A stretch of DNA of 64,000 nucleotides. It comes from Conchocele bisecta. Taxonomy: Eukaryota; Mollusca; Bivalvia; Lucinida; Thyasiridae. The stretch's first letter is position 1, and the number at the start of each line of letters is the position of its first letter. Shown here piece after piece: positions 24,014 through 37,630 of this stretch. The stretch lies in assembly GCA_029237695.1 (NCBI GenBank), contig CM055274.1, positions 23,921,505-23,985,504 on the forward strand. The letters are read 5' to 3'. The notes below the pieces were generated by a model. The model worked only from the letters and a program-made list of their open reading frames with translations, searched no databases and was not told where the DNA came from. Both the position numbers and the translations under genes were made by a program.

Positions 24014-24490
24014 AACTGCATCCGTATATGTATTGCGTTTTTACAAAACTACATTAAACAAGTAACGTCTATATAACAATTAACTATTTACATAAATACT
24101 GCGTTCCTGCATGAATACAATTATTATAAATGGTTACCTGGGCTCGTGCTCGTGGGTCTTCCGCGATGTGTTAGGTGCTCCGTGCTCGCATTTGGACTTT
24201 CTATCGGTCATGATTGGGCTTCGCTCGGTAATGGCAGGCAGAGCTGTTTGATTTCGAGTATGGGGTACGAGAGCATATTCGGGGGGTCTCATAATCGTGG
24301 TCCCAGATTCTGGAGTGTGTGCGGTGAGGACATTTGGTGCAGCACATTGAACAATTATCCTGTTTTATTGTTTATTTTCGATTTACCATGAGCACATTAA
24401 TATGACTGTTTATGAAAAACATATTGTTTCAACACCTAGACTGATGTGCTCATGTGCACATCGATATATTTGTGTATATATATGTGTATA

Positions 24491-24523
<33 letters not shown>

Positions 24524-24800
24524 GTGTATATATGTATATATATATATGTGATATATGTGTCTGTATGTATGTGTATATATGTTTGTATATAACTTGCTCT
24601 ACAGAATATGTAAAACATCATAATTATTTACCTACCACTATTATACCACTTTATATATATGCAATAAGCAATTGGGACGGGCTGTAACTAATTTTGCTAA
24701 AACTTGTAGCCCAACCCGTTTGCTCTTCTAAATTAACCTGTATTTATTAACTGTAAAGTTACATTGTAAATTTAGAGCAATAAAATATGTTTAAACTAAA
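24014..24800 (+). mobile_element. Probable 3' UTR of the LINE with internal (TG/TA) microsatellite
   Basis: After the last coding stop, the sequence continues to AGCAATAAAATATGTTTAAA near 24777-24796, which looks like the polyadenylation region of the element. A GT/AT microsatellite occupies about 24470-24576 and generates spurious Tyr/Ile-rich open frames on both strands. The piece at 24140-24390 is more GC-rich and could be an unrelated insertion. The right boundary is inferred. Confidence 0.45.
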
Positions 24801-26099
24801 CTATCACCATGCTTTGGTTTTCCACACACATCTTGTAATACTTACACCTCGGTGTCCGTTGACAATTATTTTATTATCACTGTACGGTGATCTATTATAT
24901 CGTATGTGGTCCCCATTCGGTATATTATCAATATTCTGAATAAAACCAGCAGAATAGCAGCTGGTTTTCGACAGAGAGAAAGTAGAAGTATAATATTTTC
25001 AGCTCTATGTTCGATGCCCAAACCAGTATGCAACAGGTGCTTACAATGCGCAGTAATACTACTAATTGTATGGATACGGTGTTATGGTAGTGTTATTGTA
25101 CATCATAAACCAAAACAAAATCATTATTTTATAATATGTTATCCGCTCAGCATGTGCAGAATGTCAGGGTGTAAAACAATCTCCTTTTCGGTCCTTTGTT
25201 TATTTCCGTACTTCCGTCTATAACATAAACATCATAAATTGCAATATTTCATCGAGTTGTTGTATTTTCGGTTACCCATTACATAATGTTTGCATATTTC
25301 CGATACATACTTTCTTTCTATAGCTGCCCCAAGGCGAATAGACACAGTCAAATGACATTTCCGCTAAAGCTAAAGTACATGCTATAAATATACAACGCAT
25401 ACACCAAGTTGTTGTATGCTTCATTGCTATTGCGACCGCATCCTAGTAATACATGTATTGGCTGAACGAGCAATTTCCGTTAATACTTAATTTAATTATC
25501 AATAAGAACTGAAGAGTATTAACAATATTGCATAAACACGTTAAATAACCGGACCATTGTGTATGCAGATACAGCAGCTACTGATTTCATGAAATTTGTA
25601 TTAAATATTCTTCCTGAAAAATATTAATATCCGAATTTGTGGGTCGGTCTCCATATATACACCATACTCTACATAATTATACGTTCTTAACGTACTTGTA
25701 AAAACTCATCGGCTTTACACATATTTTAAATATTGAACCCTACAATACGTAGGTAGCAACCGTGTTTTGTGCAGACATATATTACCAACACAAACAGAAC
25801 ACCTACAGATCAACTCGATTAACACATTGTGTATTAAACATCTGACCTTTCTGGATGTACACAAGTTATAATTATTGCATAATATCATATACATTTATTT
25901 AAAAGACGGGCGGAACGTAATGTAATACATATATATATATATATATATATATAATACTAACAACGTATTTGATCACAACAGTCTAAACAGCATTGTCGCG
26001 TTTAGTTTCGAACTGGAACAGTATGTACTTATTGATATAGTCAGGGCCTATCAATTAACAGTTAATAGCCGACCCAGATATAGTGAGTATGCCAATTTA
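24801..26099. other. Intron-like; (AT)n run
   Basis: No coding signal. A pure AT dinucleotide run sits at about 25928-25953. Confidence 0.4.
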
Positions 26100-26480
26100 T
26101 GTATATGTACAAAATGCCTGTAAAATGGCGGTCATCTTTGATTTATACAAATTATGTACAAACTTGCAATTTTGCAAATTTGCAATGTGTCAGCGTGTAT
26201 GTGTCATAAATTGTCATCATTTCACTTAAAGGTATTACTCGTACAAAATGATGCAATTGCTGTTAGTAGATTAACAATGGCCGCCAATGTGTCTCATATA
26301 TAATTTAACGTCAATTATCTTACATATGCCATTGTTAGTACGATTGTGTCTAATCATCTTGTGAGCCTGAATATGTTTCTTGGTACCGAAACTGATCATG
26401 ACAGGCAGTGTGTGCCAACTGATTCGCATAATCAGCACAATTCGTATAAAATGTCGGGCATCTTGGATTTATTGAACATG
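26100..26480. repeat. YY1-motif repeat fragment
   Basis: AAAATGGCGGTCATCTTTGA (26123), CAATGGCCGCCAATG (26276) and AAAATGTCGGGCATCTTGGA (26449) at about 150-170 bp spacing. Confidence 0.5.
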
Positions 26481-26639
26481 TAGATATCACACAATTGCCT
26501 GGTAAACAGATGGTTGCATTATAGTTATTAAATATTCTAATTTAATTGGTAAATTCCTTTCGTTTATGCATATACGATACCTCTATAGAGAAAAATTATA
26601 TAAATTATATATAATTTTCAACAATTACTGCCATCTTGT

Positions 26640-27210
26640 TTGTGGAACTTAACAAGTGTGCACGACTGGGATAAGCTAGAATCCAGGCGGCGCAAACATA
26701 AACTTGATACTTTCTATAAGATGTACAATCAACTATCTCCTGATTATCTGACTGGTCTTGTTCGTTAAACTGATAATGTGCAAACGATCCAGTTTCATTC
26801 AACTCTCTATAAGAAATCCTTCCTACCTTCTGCTATCAGTGAATGGAATCTTCTCCTACTTGAGGCTCGTAGTATCACTTTACTTAAAGCCTTCAAGAAG
26901 TACCTAGACACCGATCTTGTCAAACCAATGCCAAACTTCTACTTTGGCAACAGACTTTGGCAAAATTATCACACACGGCTCCGCACGATGTCTAGCGGTT
27001 TGCACCAGCACTTATTCACGAAACACATTGTAGGTAGTCCACTCTGTACATGTGGCGAAGTCGAAGACAATGATCATTTTCTCCTCAAATGTCCGAGATT
27101 TGATTTGATCAGATAACAAATGGTCGACGTCGTTAGCAGATGCTTTGGCAACATCACTGTATCTCTATTGTTGAATGGTAACCCCTTGCTTCCTGTAGTG
27201 TGTTAATGAA
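26640..27210 (+). pseudogene. 3' fragment of a second CR1-like non-LTR retrotransposon
   Basis: The frame reads WDKLESRRRKHKLDTFYKMY, then a stop (26766-26768), then SAISEWNLLLLEARS and PLCTCGEVEDNDHFLLKCPRFD, with another stop at about 27113 and continuation to NGNPLLPVVC-stop (about 27207). The Cys-x-Cys...His...Cys tail matches the C-terminus of the LINE at 20.7-24.0 kb, but the sequence is clearly a different lineage. The RT domain is absent, consistent with 5' truncation, the usual fate of LINE copies. Confidence 0.8.
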
Positions 27211-28029
27211 GAAGTATTTGCCGTGGTTCAGACATACATATTGGTGTCAAAACATTTTCTCTTTCACAGATAAGACAACTAACTGGTGACAGTGGTTCGG
27301 ATGTCGCATTTGATCGGTTGGGGCAGTGCGAGCATGTGTAACGGGACAACCCTACTCATATAATTATACCCCACCCCCCCCCCTCCACCTTACTTCTACC
27401 CCTTCATTTGTTTCCCCCTCTCTTCATACATAGTTAAATACTGATGCTTTTATATATGTTGTTTTCATAAATCGCATACAAAATTGGTTTCTAATAGATT
27501 ACGTATTGGAATATGTTCATGATATTTCACACTTGCATAAACCATGTGTACATGTATCATGCAAGAACGACAACTCTCACCTTACTAACGTTATTAGTTA
27601 TCTTCCTTTATTTACTTAGTGGCTTCCTGTAGGTTTAACCACACTAAATCATAAGCTGTTCATGCGGGGTGTATTCAAAAGCAGTACGTTAAAAACAGTT
27701 AAGCCATAATTGTTTTGCCATAGACACCATCTGCTTGCAGAAACCATTGAACCTGTAGGCGTGGAGGGGATACACATGCGCTTGTTGACAAGCGTCAATT
27801 TCTATATGTATAGTGAGTATTTGCAATGTAGAGATGTGTGTAATAAACGGCCCGGTTTTGTGAAGCGGACAGTGGTGGACAGCAAACCCTCGCTACACCG
27901 GATATCCAGAACACCATGTGTATACATTTGATAACCTTCCCTGTAATTCATCAATATAAATAATGTATGTTAATGATCGCAAATCGAGCAATAATATCGA
28001 AGAGCGTGCATATTTGAGACACGCCATGT
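27211..28029. other. No gene seen; C-run and repeat debris
   Basis: A C-run lies at about 27371-27383. Sequence around 27600-27700 resembles 31910-31990, and 27865-27890 resembles the GGACAGTG end of the MITE at 10.85 kb. Confidence 0.4.
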
Positions 28030-29165
28030 AATTTTTTTTTTGTATTTCAATTTTTTATTCTCTTTGTTACATATAATACATACATGTACATACACAATGT
28101 TTACAATGCATTTGTACAGAAACGATTAAACACTTTATAGAGATAATATATACATGTACACAATGCTTACAATGCATTTGTTCACAAAATGTTAAACAAT
28201 TTATGAAGATAAACAGTGTTTTGTGTCATAGTATATGTGACATGTAACAACGAGTTTTTATTTTGATGATGGTGGTGTGAGTATAAATGGGTGTGGGGGC
28301 TGGGTCTCGGTTTAAAAAAAAGGGGGGATATTATTTTTGGCATTGTATATATATATGTGTGTGTGTGCGTATAAAAAACTAATTTGTAGGTACTTTGGCA
28401 AATTTTAGTTTAAAATCATTCCATTTTGCATTGAATTGCATCAATTTATCTTTCATTGTCGCGATATTTTCTTCAATCAGGATTGTTTTTTGCAAATACA
28501 TATTAAACGAGTTTAGTATTGGCAATATTGAGCAACATTTACATTTGAAGATAAAATATTTTGCTAGAAGGATAATGAAATTGATTAGAACTGACTTTTG
28601 TTTGGATACTACGTTAATATTACAAAATGAGATGTTTTCGTATTTCCGACCAAAAGGTTTGGATAGTTTGACATTCCCAAAACATATGTTTATTTGAGTC
28701 TACGTTCATATTACAAAATTCACACAGATTTGACGGTTTCAAGTTACATGCACATAGGAATGAGTTGTTTGGTATTATTCTCATTAGGTATTTGTACTGG
28801 AATGCTCTTAGTTTTGTGCTAATAGTACTTTTGATAGGTGATATAAATATTTGCTTCCATTCAACATTTTGAATATTTAATTCATTTTCCCATTTAACGG
28901 TGTGTTTTAGTATAGGTAATTTCATTGCATCGATTTGTTTGTCAGATAGCATCTTTTTAGCCGTTTTATTTTTCAAAAGTTTTGAAATTAGATATTCAGG
29001 TGTGACTGTGTTAATACTTTCTGTTCTAAGTGTTTCTTTCCATTCGTCTTTAATATTACCTATTAGTGATTTTGTACCTTCGGATATATGCGTAATTTCA
29101 TGAAATACGGTTACAAACTTTATAATATTTTTCGTAAAAAGCGGAATATAAAATTCCGCATGTAC
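28030..29165 (-). pseudogene. 3' end of an L1/Tx1-like non-LTR retrotransposon
   Basis: On the minus strand from 29165 the frame reads IPLFTKNIIKFVTVFHEITH, then TKLRAFQYKYLMRIIPNNSF, a zinc-binding-type NLCEFCNMNVD...HMFWECQTIQTFW block (RVT-associated zinc finger, about 28640-28720), a frameshift near 28620, then ILLAKYFIFKCKCCSILP and a terminal FAKVPTN-stop at about 28387. The 3' region to 28030 ends in a run of ten A on the minus strand (T-run at 28031-28040), a plausible poly(A) tail. The copy is 5'-truncated and lacks endonuclease and catalytic RT. Confidence 0.8.
28066..28210. repeat. Two-unit tandem repeat in LINE 3' region
   Basis: Two units of about 65-70 bp, each with ACATGTACA...CACAATGxTTACAATGCATT and a TTAAACAxTTTATxxAGATA stretch. 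Confidence 0.55.
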
Positions 29166-30162
29166 TCAGAGAATGTTGTAAATTTTTGACTTTATTTTTG
29201 AAAAATATAGTAAATTTTGTAAAGGTATTTCAAGAAATTAGGCAGATGTCCGAAGATACAAAATCCCACGGTGCATCTCATTTATGGGTACATGTATGAC
29301 TGAAGAAATGGGGTATATCGCATTTGTGCCCATAACCAGAATGTTCTGTCTTTACCTGCGTTACAGACTGACATATCACCAAATTGAAGTTGCTTAGCTT
29401 AAACTAATAGAGTATGGGCCAGTCACCATATTTGCGGGTGATTGGTACCACAAAGAGGTAGTAAACGTGAACATACTTTCCTAATAGCTTATCATCTGTA
29501 GGTTTCAAATCCGTTTGCTGGACTTCTCTATCTGATATATTGATGGTAGCAATTAGGTCACAAAGGGTCAAAGGTCAAATTATACAATGGAATTACCCAA
29601 CTACATGTTGTATGCATTATTTACATAACCACGATAGTTATAGTCACTAAACTTGGTGTACCCACTTAACATGGATTACTAAATGTTTGGATATAGTTTG
29701 TCCAACATCACCTCTGAAGAAGGTCATCAGATCTGGGTTCAAAAATCAACATTTATTCGTTCATCTGCTATTTTGCCACAAATTGTGTAATGCTAGCAAT
29801 ATTATAGTGTTTCTGTAGAGGATAAATTATGTTTCTGTTTTCATACGTTCTACGGGTAATTTAAATATAAAATATTAAAACACATGCGTCAAGGCATGTT
29901 GAAGCAATGTCAATTAAAGTAATACATATCAGCAAAACATCCCAATAATATTGCAACCAGCCTCTTATGTCCATGTACCTCTTATGTCCAAGTGACCTCT
30001 TATGTCCATGTACATCCTTCGTGATAATAGTTACGATACGTTTTACCACGGCGATTATCATGACTATTGCATACAGTGCAATATTTTAATGCATTGTATC
30101 TAAATAATCTAGGACAACTTGGCCACGAAGCTAAACTGACATTATTGTCATAAGTGTAGATC
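29166..30162. other. No gene seen
   Basis: AT-rich, no supported ORF. A small repeat of CTCTTATGTCCATGTAC occurs at about 29962-30015. Confidence 0.4.
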
Positions 30163-30700
30163 CTACTCTCTGTTCCACCTTTTGCTGCCGACGAACTTTT
30201 GGCCATTAAGCACATTAAATGTAAAAAAAAAATTAAATGTAAGTACTCTTTTATTAATAACACAAAAGTAATTCTCCCCAAAACAAATTAATTGATGAAA
30301 TTCCATCAAATATTGATTTTATTGCAAAAAAAATTAACATGGGGGCTAACAATAGATTTGTTTTAAATATTTTATTTATTTGTGGACCGATTTTCAAAAT
30401 CTAACTTTTGTTTTCTTAGTTACATCATTTTCAAGCTATATCGCCAGGTTTCGGAGTCAATTTCCACAAGGATCAAACAACGAAAAGTTTGGGAAATTGA
30501 CTCCCCATGTTAAATTCCCATAAGAAAATCGTTTTTTCACAATAAAATCAATATTTGATGGAATTTCATCAAATATTTCCTTTTGGGGAGGATGACTGTT
30601 TTCTTATTGATGAGAAAATACTTACAATTAAATATATTTTAGATTTAATGTGTTTAATAGCCAAAAGTTCGTCGGCAGCAAAAGGTGGACCAGACAGTAG
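30163..30700. repeat. MITE-like palindromic element related to 10852-11369
   Basis: Arms read CCACCTTTTGCTGCCGACGA (from 30175) and its complement near 30667-30688, extended outward to CTACT.TCTG. Inner symmetric text continues to the centre (TTGATTTTATTGC...AATAAAATCAATATTTGATG). It shares GACCGATTTTCAAAAT and TTTCGGAGTCAATTTCC with the 10.85 kb element. Non-coding. Confidence 0.7.
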
Positions 30701-33055
30701 TCAGTGTAGGTAGCTATACATGTACCACCTGATAATAACTCTGATATATTCTCTAGATAGCTGGCTTGGGGCTACATTGATACATCTTTGGCAGTGGTAT
30801 ACACATAAGGAGAACCATCACATTACTTTGGAATGTCTCATTTAGTAAGACTTGACATACCAATATTCCATTATTATACTGTGTCACTGTAAGCTGTTCG
30901 AAATATAATTTATATTTGACTACATGTAGTCATGGAAATACGGGACTACATTCCAAATGTGTGCAATATTTTAATTCACAGTCATGTTATATTAGTTCAT
31001 TATGGGTTACATATATCGACATAAATGAGTGTATACTTTGTGGAATACGAAGTATGTGGTCATTTTTTAAACTGATTGTATTCTCGTTTTATGCATGCAT
31101 TTTTTTTAATACCGGTTATATGGTTATATCAACTGAATAAAGTGTGTGGAAAATATATGAAATTAATGTCCTATCCTCGATTATAATTGTTTCCATTAAG
31201 CCAATATTACTAAACAATACATTTTGGCGTCCATCTTGAAATATTTTGACAAACAAACATTTATATGGTTAAAAGTTTGTAACACTTTGTTTAGAAATTA
31301 ATAACAGCAGATTTAATTCCATTCTTACATACAGTACCTACACTAGTTAGTAAAGCTGTATTTGTGATCCAGTCAGTGATTAATTTGTTGTAAATCCAAT
31401 TGCATGTAGTTACTACATGATTACAGCTTTGCAACAGAGTATTGGTTCTCAAGAAATTTATGGAAAGAAACAAATCATATTGTGGCGGCCATTATGAAAA
31501 TTGCGTCCCTTTATCCACTAAATGCTATCCACTTTGTAATTAGTTTGTTGTTAATAATATATCAAATAATGAAATTTCAGCAATATAATATTGGTTCTAA
31601 GTAAATGTACCTGTAGTTAGTGAGAAGGAAAATAGTGTTGCCATTTGTAAATTGAATGGAATGTCCAGCTAGCATTTTTCGTTTAGGTATACCTATATGT
31701 GATTAGCTGGTATAGGTATCGTTTACTACCTCCTTTTGGTACCAACCATCCTGTCTGGCCCATTGACTATAAGCCATAATTGGATAGTGAAACTAATCTG
31801 ATATCATGTGAGTACAATAGTATCATTTGATGAAGTAATTGAAATATATCAATCGTATCAATATGTTGCCGCACTTGAAAAACATGTAACGTACTTATAA
31901 CTACTTCCGGGACAACCTTGAGGTTTAACGACACTAAATCATCAGCATGATAAGATATTCATGCTCCGTGTAGTACGGTAAAGAAAACATTACAGATGTT
32001 TTATGCCATATACTATGTTTGCTTGCAAAACCTCGTCAATTAATGTACTAATCTACTTCATAGCCATGTCATTTTCAAGACAATTTTGGGGTTTACCTTT
32101 TAATTCTGAACACGTTTGTCATGTTCAGTACTATGAATTCTAGCCGCTGACCATTTGGCCTCCACCAGGGTGGTCATGAGAGAGTGAATTTACCTTTCTT
32201 AACTGGCTGGTGATATAACATATTAGGAAAATAAAATGGTGATGGCCCACCGTGAAGTTGGAATTGGCGGAATATGTCCCGTTGACTTCCCGTTGCTTGG
32301 CTTAACTTCCCTTTCGAGTTAAAAACAATTTACCTAATACGTTTCCTTACACATTCCAGATAAGACCTATTAATTTCAGATTATATTTAATAATAGGAGA
32401 CACGCATTGTGATTTTGTACCTAAGAACATGTGCGATTTGTCATGAAACTGTGATATTTTCTGTAAATGACGTCAAAATATGACGATTTTTTATGACAAA
32501 TGAGGAATTCCACATTTGTTATGAACTTGTTGACACCTTTCGACGTCATTTATGAAACATATTGTAAATGTTGTAAATATTTTGTTCATGAGATATCACA
32601 CTTGTTCTTAGGTTCATATTCACATGGCGTGTCTCATATAAATGACTAACGTTAGCCACCATGACCATTTCAGACCATATATGGCCTACATCCATGTTTG
32701 CCTCTAGCTGGATGTTAATGCGTTTCATGTCTGGAAAAATGAAAATGTTGTTCCGTCAAACAATCATTACAAGTAAAGAAAATATAACCGAAGGAGACAA
32801 ATGCACAACAGACATTTAACACGCACGGCAATGCACAATGCTATTAACTAGAACACTGGGGCTTATGGTTGTCGAACACTGTATATCCTGATCAGCCTGT
32901 GCATCCGCACAGTCTGATCAGGATCTGCACTGTATGCATAATAATCAATGTAACACACCCGTCATGCTTTTAACGAGCAATATAGATACTCCCCATTTCT
33001 CATGTCACAGTCGCGTATATGTCGGTCTGGCGTTCTACAGGTTCATTTATTTCAG
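30701..33055. other. Intron-like; YY1-motif fragments and dispersed repeats
   Basis: Holds TTTTGGCGTCCATCTTGAAA (31223) and TGTGGCGGCCATTATGAAAA (31481), a dispersed repeat at 32034-32205 paired with 4880-5045, and a piece of the GATCAGCCTGTGCATCCGCA family at 32890-32935. No exon recognised. Confidence 0.45.
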
Positions 33056-33295
33056 GTGTAAATGTCGCTTTGTCTGGACAGGCAACGCAAAACCAGACTC
33101 TGTATTGGAATAATTTCAATTGGACGGCCGACAAAGCAGTGGACGGATGCAAGAAAACAGATGGAGACACGACAAAGTGTTGCAGTTCCTCGTTGATCAG
33201 TCCGTATACCGCCGGTACAGACAACTATTGGAGGGTTGACTTTGGAGAGGCTCATCTCATATACCAGATAGATGTTTATCCTCGAACAGGCATTG
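33056..33295 (+). CDS. Exon: N-terminal part of discoidin/fucolectin-type domain
   Basis: An acceptor TTTATTTCAG precedes 33056 and a donor G|GTAAGT follows 33295. The exon is 240 nt, phase 1 at both ends, 80 codons. It encodes NVALSGQATQ, then ADKAVDGC, a vicinal Cys pair (TKCCSS), then NYWRVDFGEAHLIYQIDVYP. These are the landmarks of the tachylectin-4/pentraxin/F5/8C-like fold: NVAL start, DG loop, WWRVDLG-type strand. The classic fucose motif (His, 24 residues, Arg-x-Asp, four residues, Arg/Lys) is not met: Arg-Val-Asp is present but the His and the last basic residue are replaced, so fucose binding is doubtful. The second half of the domain is the exon at 42585. Confidence 0.85.
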
Positions 33296-35120
33296 GTAAG
33301 TTAGTACTATAACAGAAACTACCAATACCGGTTGTATTTTATATCAATTATTAAAGCTACTTTTGCATGGAATAAATGTTTAAAATCATAACCATATAAA
33401 ATTAATTATTTCATTCAATCAATATGCATTTACATTGTATAAACTTGACTTTGGTTGTGTATTAACACGGTGTAATAAATATGCAAATGAGGTACATGGG
33501 AACACTGAGGTACATGGGAAATTGTTCAGCGTACATACATGTATACCTGCGCCCATGAGCTGCTTTGCCATGCATACTTACGTAAGTAGACCCACCATCG
33601 TTTCAAATAAACAGTATCATACCTAGCGACGTTGAACTTTTTCTTCGGCGAACCAAATATCCAGATGACTATTCTTGAAAAAACTACCATGTTTGCTGTC
33701 AATTCTTACATACTATAACTCAGTCAATTTGGAATTTCTCACATATTAAACGTGTATCAAGATCAATGTTGTTCCTAAAACTGTACAGTATGCGTGCAAA
33801 TTGCATACGGAGGTCAGTACGGTCTTCCGAAACTACGATCTCACGACACTATGATACTACGATGCCGAATGTACGATTGCACGATAGCGATAACGCGATA
33901 TAACGATGACGATACTACGATATTATATCGTACTCTCGCTATTGTAGTATCGTACAATCGTCATCGTTGCATCGTACTATCGTCATCGTGCTTCCGGATG
34001 GAAATGTTTACAAATGTGCATTTGTTTGAAGGCAACTGTGTTAGAAGATTCGTAAACTGGCCTGGCAAAACATCAACAATTCGGTCATACACTGTCATCA
34101 TGTTTTGTCATTTGATCTTCACTAAACGCGATTACATGTATACATATTATTAACTAATTTTAGATTTATAATATTATAAATTACAATGTTTTCCAAAATT
34201 TATAATTATAGTGTTACTATGTTTTAAAGCGAACAGACAATTTGAAATATTTTGCTGGCAGGTGTATCCAAAAGGTTCATCCTTTTTTTCCTACATGTAC
34301 AAAGGCTACACACCAGGATAGGTAATGAGAACACAGGATAATGTGTTTTTGCAATAAATAGAATGGGATGATTGATATCATGGTATTTTGTGAACTCGTT
34401 TACTGATTTCATTAAAATCCCGGCGCAACCACGTTTGTTAGAAATCAGTAAACTCGTTTTCTACATATCATATTAAATTGCCTGTGTCTCAGCTGGTCAG
34501 ATGTATTCCCCCCACCCCCCCCCCCCCCACCTTATAGAAACGGCTCAGATTGTGTTCATGAATACTGTATGAATACGCGGGGGAACCAGAAAGCAAGACA
34601 CTTTATTCACACTGCGTCAGTCCACCCAGCTGTAAATAGGAACCGGCTCGTTATCGAGAAATTCAATAGTATTTGAAAGTGTATGTACATGTACGATATG
34701 ATATGAAATAAAATATAATCCATATCTACCAGTCCCCAAAAGGGGTTTGACATTAATGTTATGGCACACGAACAAACCCGTTTGTAATCTATTCTCCAAA
34801 GCTGCAGTACATGATACTTTCAACATTGCACACTTCGATATAATAACCATAAACACTGTAATACATTCACATACGATGGAAATGCATGCTACGCAGATCT
34901 AACCGATATTTACAATGTGAAATCTGAATGTAATCGCTGACACCATGCTATATTTAGCAGTATTATACTTCATTGCAAGTTCTAGGCATTGCATTGGTCG
35001 ATTTCATATCACGTGGTAAAAATAGTCTACCATGTCGACCGCTTCAAAACGCCTGGTCGCGGGTTTGCATCCGACCTTGTGCTTATTTATTTTCATGGCG
35101 GACAGAAAAACTGCATAGAT
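33296..35120. other. Intron, with CGAT-rich fold-back and C-run
   Basis: Part of a 9.3 kb intron inside the discoidin-type domain. No gene; contains the CGAT-rich palindrome listed separately and a C-rich tract at about 34508-34530. Confidence 0.5.
33829..33995. repeat. CGAT-rich imperfect palindrome
   Basis: About 20 CGAT or near-CGAT words in 165 bp. The right part (GATGACGATACTACGATATT, then complementary TAGTATCGTACAATCGTCAT) folds back on the left and centre. CpG is otherwise scarce in this intron, so the block stands out strongly. Confidence 0.7.
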
Positions 35121-35680
35121 TGTGTACACAACTCCTCTGAAACAGTTAAGTCGATCGATCTGAAACTATACACATGTCTTCTACTGTAAGTGTTGATGTG
35201 CACCTTGGTGTTTTTATGCCGAAAAAATATTTTTTAACAAAAATATCACCTTTTTAACTGAGCCATTGTTTCTACATTTTTGTATACAAGTATGTATAAG
35301 GTACAGATATTATGTACACAACTCCTCTGAAACCGTTAAGTCGATCGATCTGAAAGTATAAACACGTCTTCTACACATATTGAAGATGGGCACCTTGGTG
35401 TCTTTATGTCGAAAATATATTAACAAACATATTTTTAACTTAGCCACTGTTTCTACATTTCTGTATGCAATTCTATAGAGGGTACATAGTTTGTGTACAC
35501 AACTCCTCTGAAACGGTTCCATCATTCGATCTGAAACTATACACACGTCTTCTACGAATATGGTAGATGTGCACCTTTGTGTTTTTATGCCAGAAATTAT
35601 TTTGTTAACAAAAATATCATCTTTTTAACTTGGCCATTTTTTCTAATTTGTTCTATCCAATTCTATACAAGTTCTACTAT
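35121..35680. repeat. Three-copy tandem repeat, ~181-190 bp unit
   Basis: Units start at 35121, 35311 and 35492 with (T)GTACACAACTCCTCTGAAAC. Each contains ATCGATCTGAAACTATACAC-like, CACGTCTTCTAC, GCACCTTGGTGTTTTTATG and TTTTTAACTxxGCCA blocks. No ORF. Confidence 0.8.
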
Positions 35681-36782
35681 ACACATCTCTACCTGAATTT
35701 AAAAGTATACTTGTTTATCACAACAAGAGGAAGAAATAATGCTATATATTTTCAAATTCTCATTAATGTTTCTTGCCTTGGTGACAGCTTCACATTTCTG
35801 TATCTCCGCTGTCTGGCCCATCTTCGACGGGCGTATTTTGTGACTTATTGTTAGGTTTCTGCTAACTAAAAATGCGAAATGTTGCAAAAATTATTGAATT
35901 AGAGAAAGCAAACCAGTGTAACAATTACTTTATTTTCATAAAACATGTTACATGTATATGAATATCTGTTGTTTCGAATGTATTTTCTAGTATACTGCAT
36001 TTTTTCCTGGTCGATTTCATCATATTTTTACTCGGTATAATAAATATAATTTGCAACTCTAATGACGTTTACTTTTCTTTTTTTTATTATTTTTTCATGT
36101 CACCCATTGGCTCATATATATTCCGAAAAACCGATACAAATATACGGTTAAATGTTCATTTACAACTGTTTTGCTCATATCTCATCCACACCTGAGACTC
36201 AGGGCCTTGAAAAATCCTCTATATATAGACAATGATGTGATATACATGTATGTAGGGAATGTAAAACTGAATCGAATATCACTATCTTCTCTGGAGATAG
36301 TCCAATAACATTTATGCTTCCTGTTTCTGGGATAATATGGTTCCTGCACCAATCCGGATATGTGGGAGTCCGTGATGGTGCAGGAGCCCTGAGTGATATA
36401 TTGTCAACACTAATACCGGTGGGCACCGGAACTTGTGCTGGGAACATGAAGTGGTAATACCAGGTGTCCGAGTTTGTTTGTGGCTTGAAAATCACTTAAA
36501 CAATGCATGGTAGTATGTTGTACATGCCTAACAGGATTATCCTGTCAGACGAATTTTATTTTAAACTAAATTATGTATGTATTATAGTACTATATATACT
36601 AGTGCAACATTTTGGTATCGCAAACAATGTGGCTATAGTACTATATGAACATTATACCATACATGTACTATAAATTATCAATATAGCAATGTATATGGCA
36701 ACCATTGCTCCATGTTGCATAATGAAGGGGGTTGAATAAATGTTGTTTATATCTGAAGTAACCTAATATACCTGAAGTAGCC
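35681..36782. other. Intron; no gene supported
   Basis: AT-rich; a 98-codon minus-strand frame at 36199-36495 has no recognisable domain. Confidence 0.35.
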
Positions 36783-37630
36783 TTATATCCCATTTGGAGG
36801 AAATTGAGGTCCTACAATATGGGTATAACCACTTTTCCTTTTGGCGGGGAGGCGGTAAACAAAATCCAATGTTGTGGTTTTGTGTTGGACATTGGCCATA
36901 TGCGGCAACGGCAGTTTGGGCCTCTCACAATGAGCTGGTTCAGCTACAGGGAGCATAAATATTTGTTTATACTTTGTATAAAAATAAGGATTTTGACATT
37001 GGGTTTCGCTTTTTTTTATGAAATTATTCAATCACAAATAACGGATAAGCAATACTTGAATATTTATGCTTTGCGTTATATAGCTACTCTTGGCACTAAC
37101 CCACATGCATACACTTACTTTAGCACATTTCTCTTCAACTTGTGGTCATAATTTGTTTACATTTTCATCTAATTACAAACATTTTTCATGTAATCTTGAC
37201 TTGTTGAAAATCCCGTCACTTCCTTTATACATGTACTCCTTTCCAGCTGCGCCAAACGTTCCATCTTCTTATTTTCCCAACAAAGTTGCATTTTCTGGCG
37301 TTATATCTTGCTAGTTCCTCCTTCACAGCCAAGCTTTCTGCATCGTCACCCTCATCATCGGAATACAGTAACAGCTGATGTTTGGAACTGAATTCATCGC
37401 ATTTCCCGGTATTATCCTATCCACCGATAGCAGCGCCCTCTCGTCGTTTAATTTCAAACAAGTAAAGAGCACCTAGTTTGTCCATAATAGGTGACGGACA
37501 AAATGACTTATCCAACCGTTCCTTCGTGGAATTGTCTCCTTCCTTCCCACTGTTGAACCATGAACTGTCATATTGTTTGTAGTCCGTGACTTTTCCTATC
37601 GCAGTTCTCTTCCGCCGAACATCACTTTAC
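36783..37630 (-). pseudogene. Degraded minus-strand ORF, probably from a mobile element
   Basis: From about 37634 downward a frame opens MA-stop-SDVRRKRTAIGKVTD, continues SSWFNSGKEGDNSTKERLDK, MDKLGALYLFEIKRREGAA, a stop near 37423, then an acidic stretch (YSDDEGDDAESLAVKEELA). A further piece, at 37031-36783, reads VQHKTTTLDFVYRLPAKRKS. Charged, non-repetitive and coding-like but interrupted by at least two stops. I do not recognise the family. Its position in the middle of another gene's intron, on the opposite strand, favours a transposon relic. Confidence 0.35.

Noticed and set aside
24436..24687. Tyr/Ile-rich open frames on both strands
   Set aside because: They are translations of a TG/TA microsatellite.
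36199..36495. 98-codon minus-strand ORF with Pro-rich text
   Set aside because: No recognisable motif and no neighbouring coding evidence.
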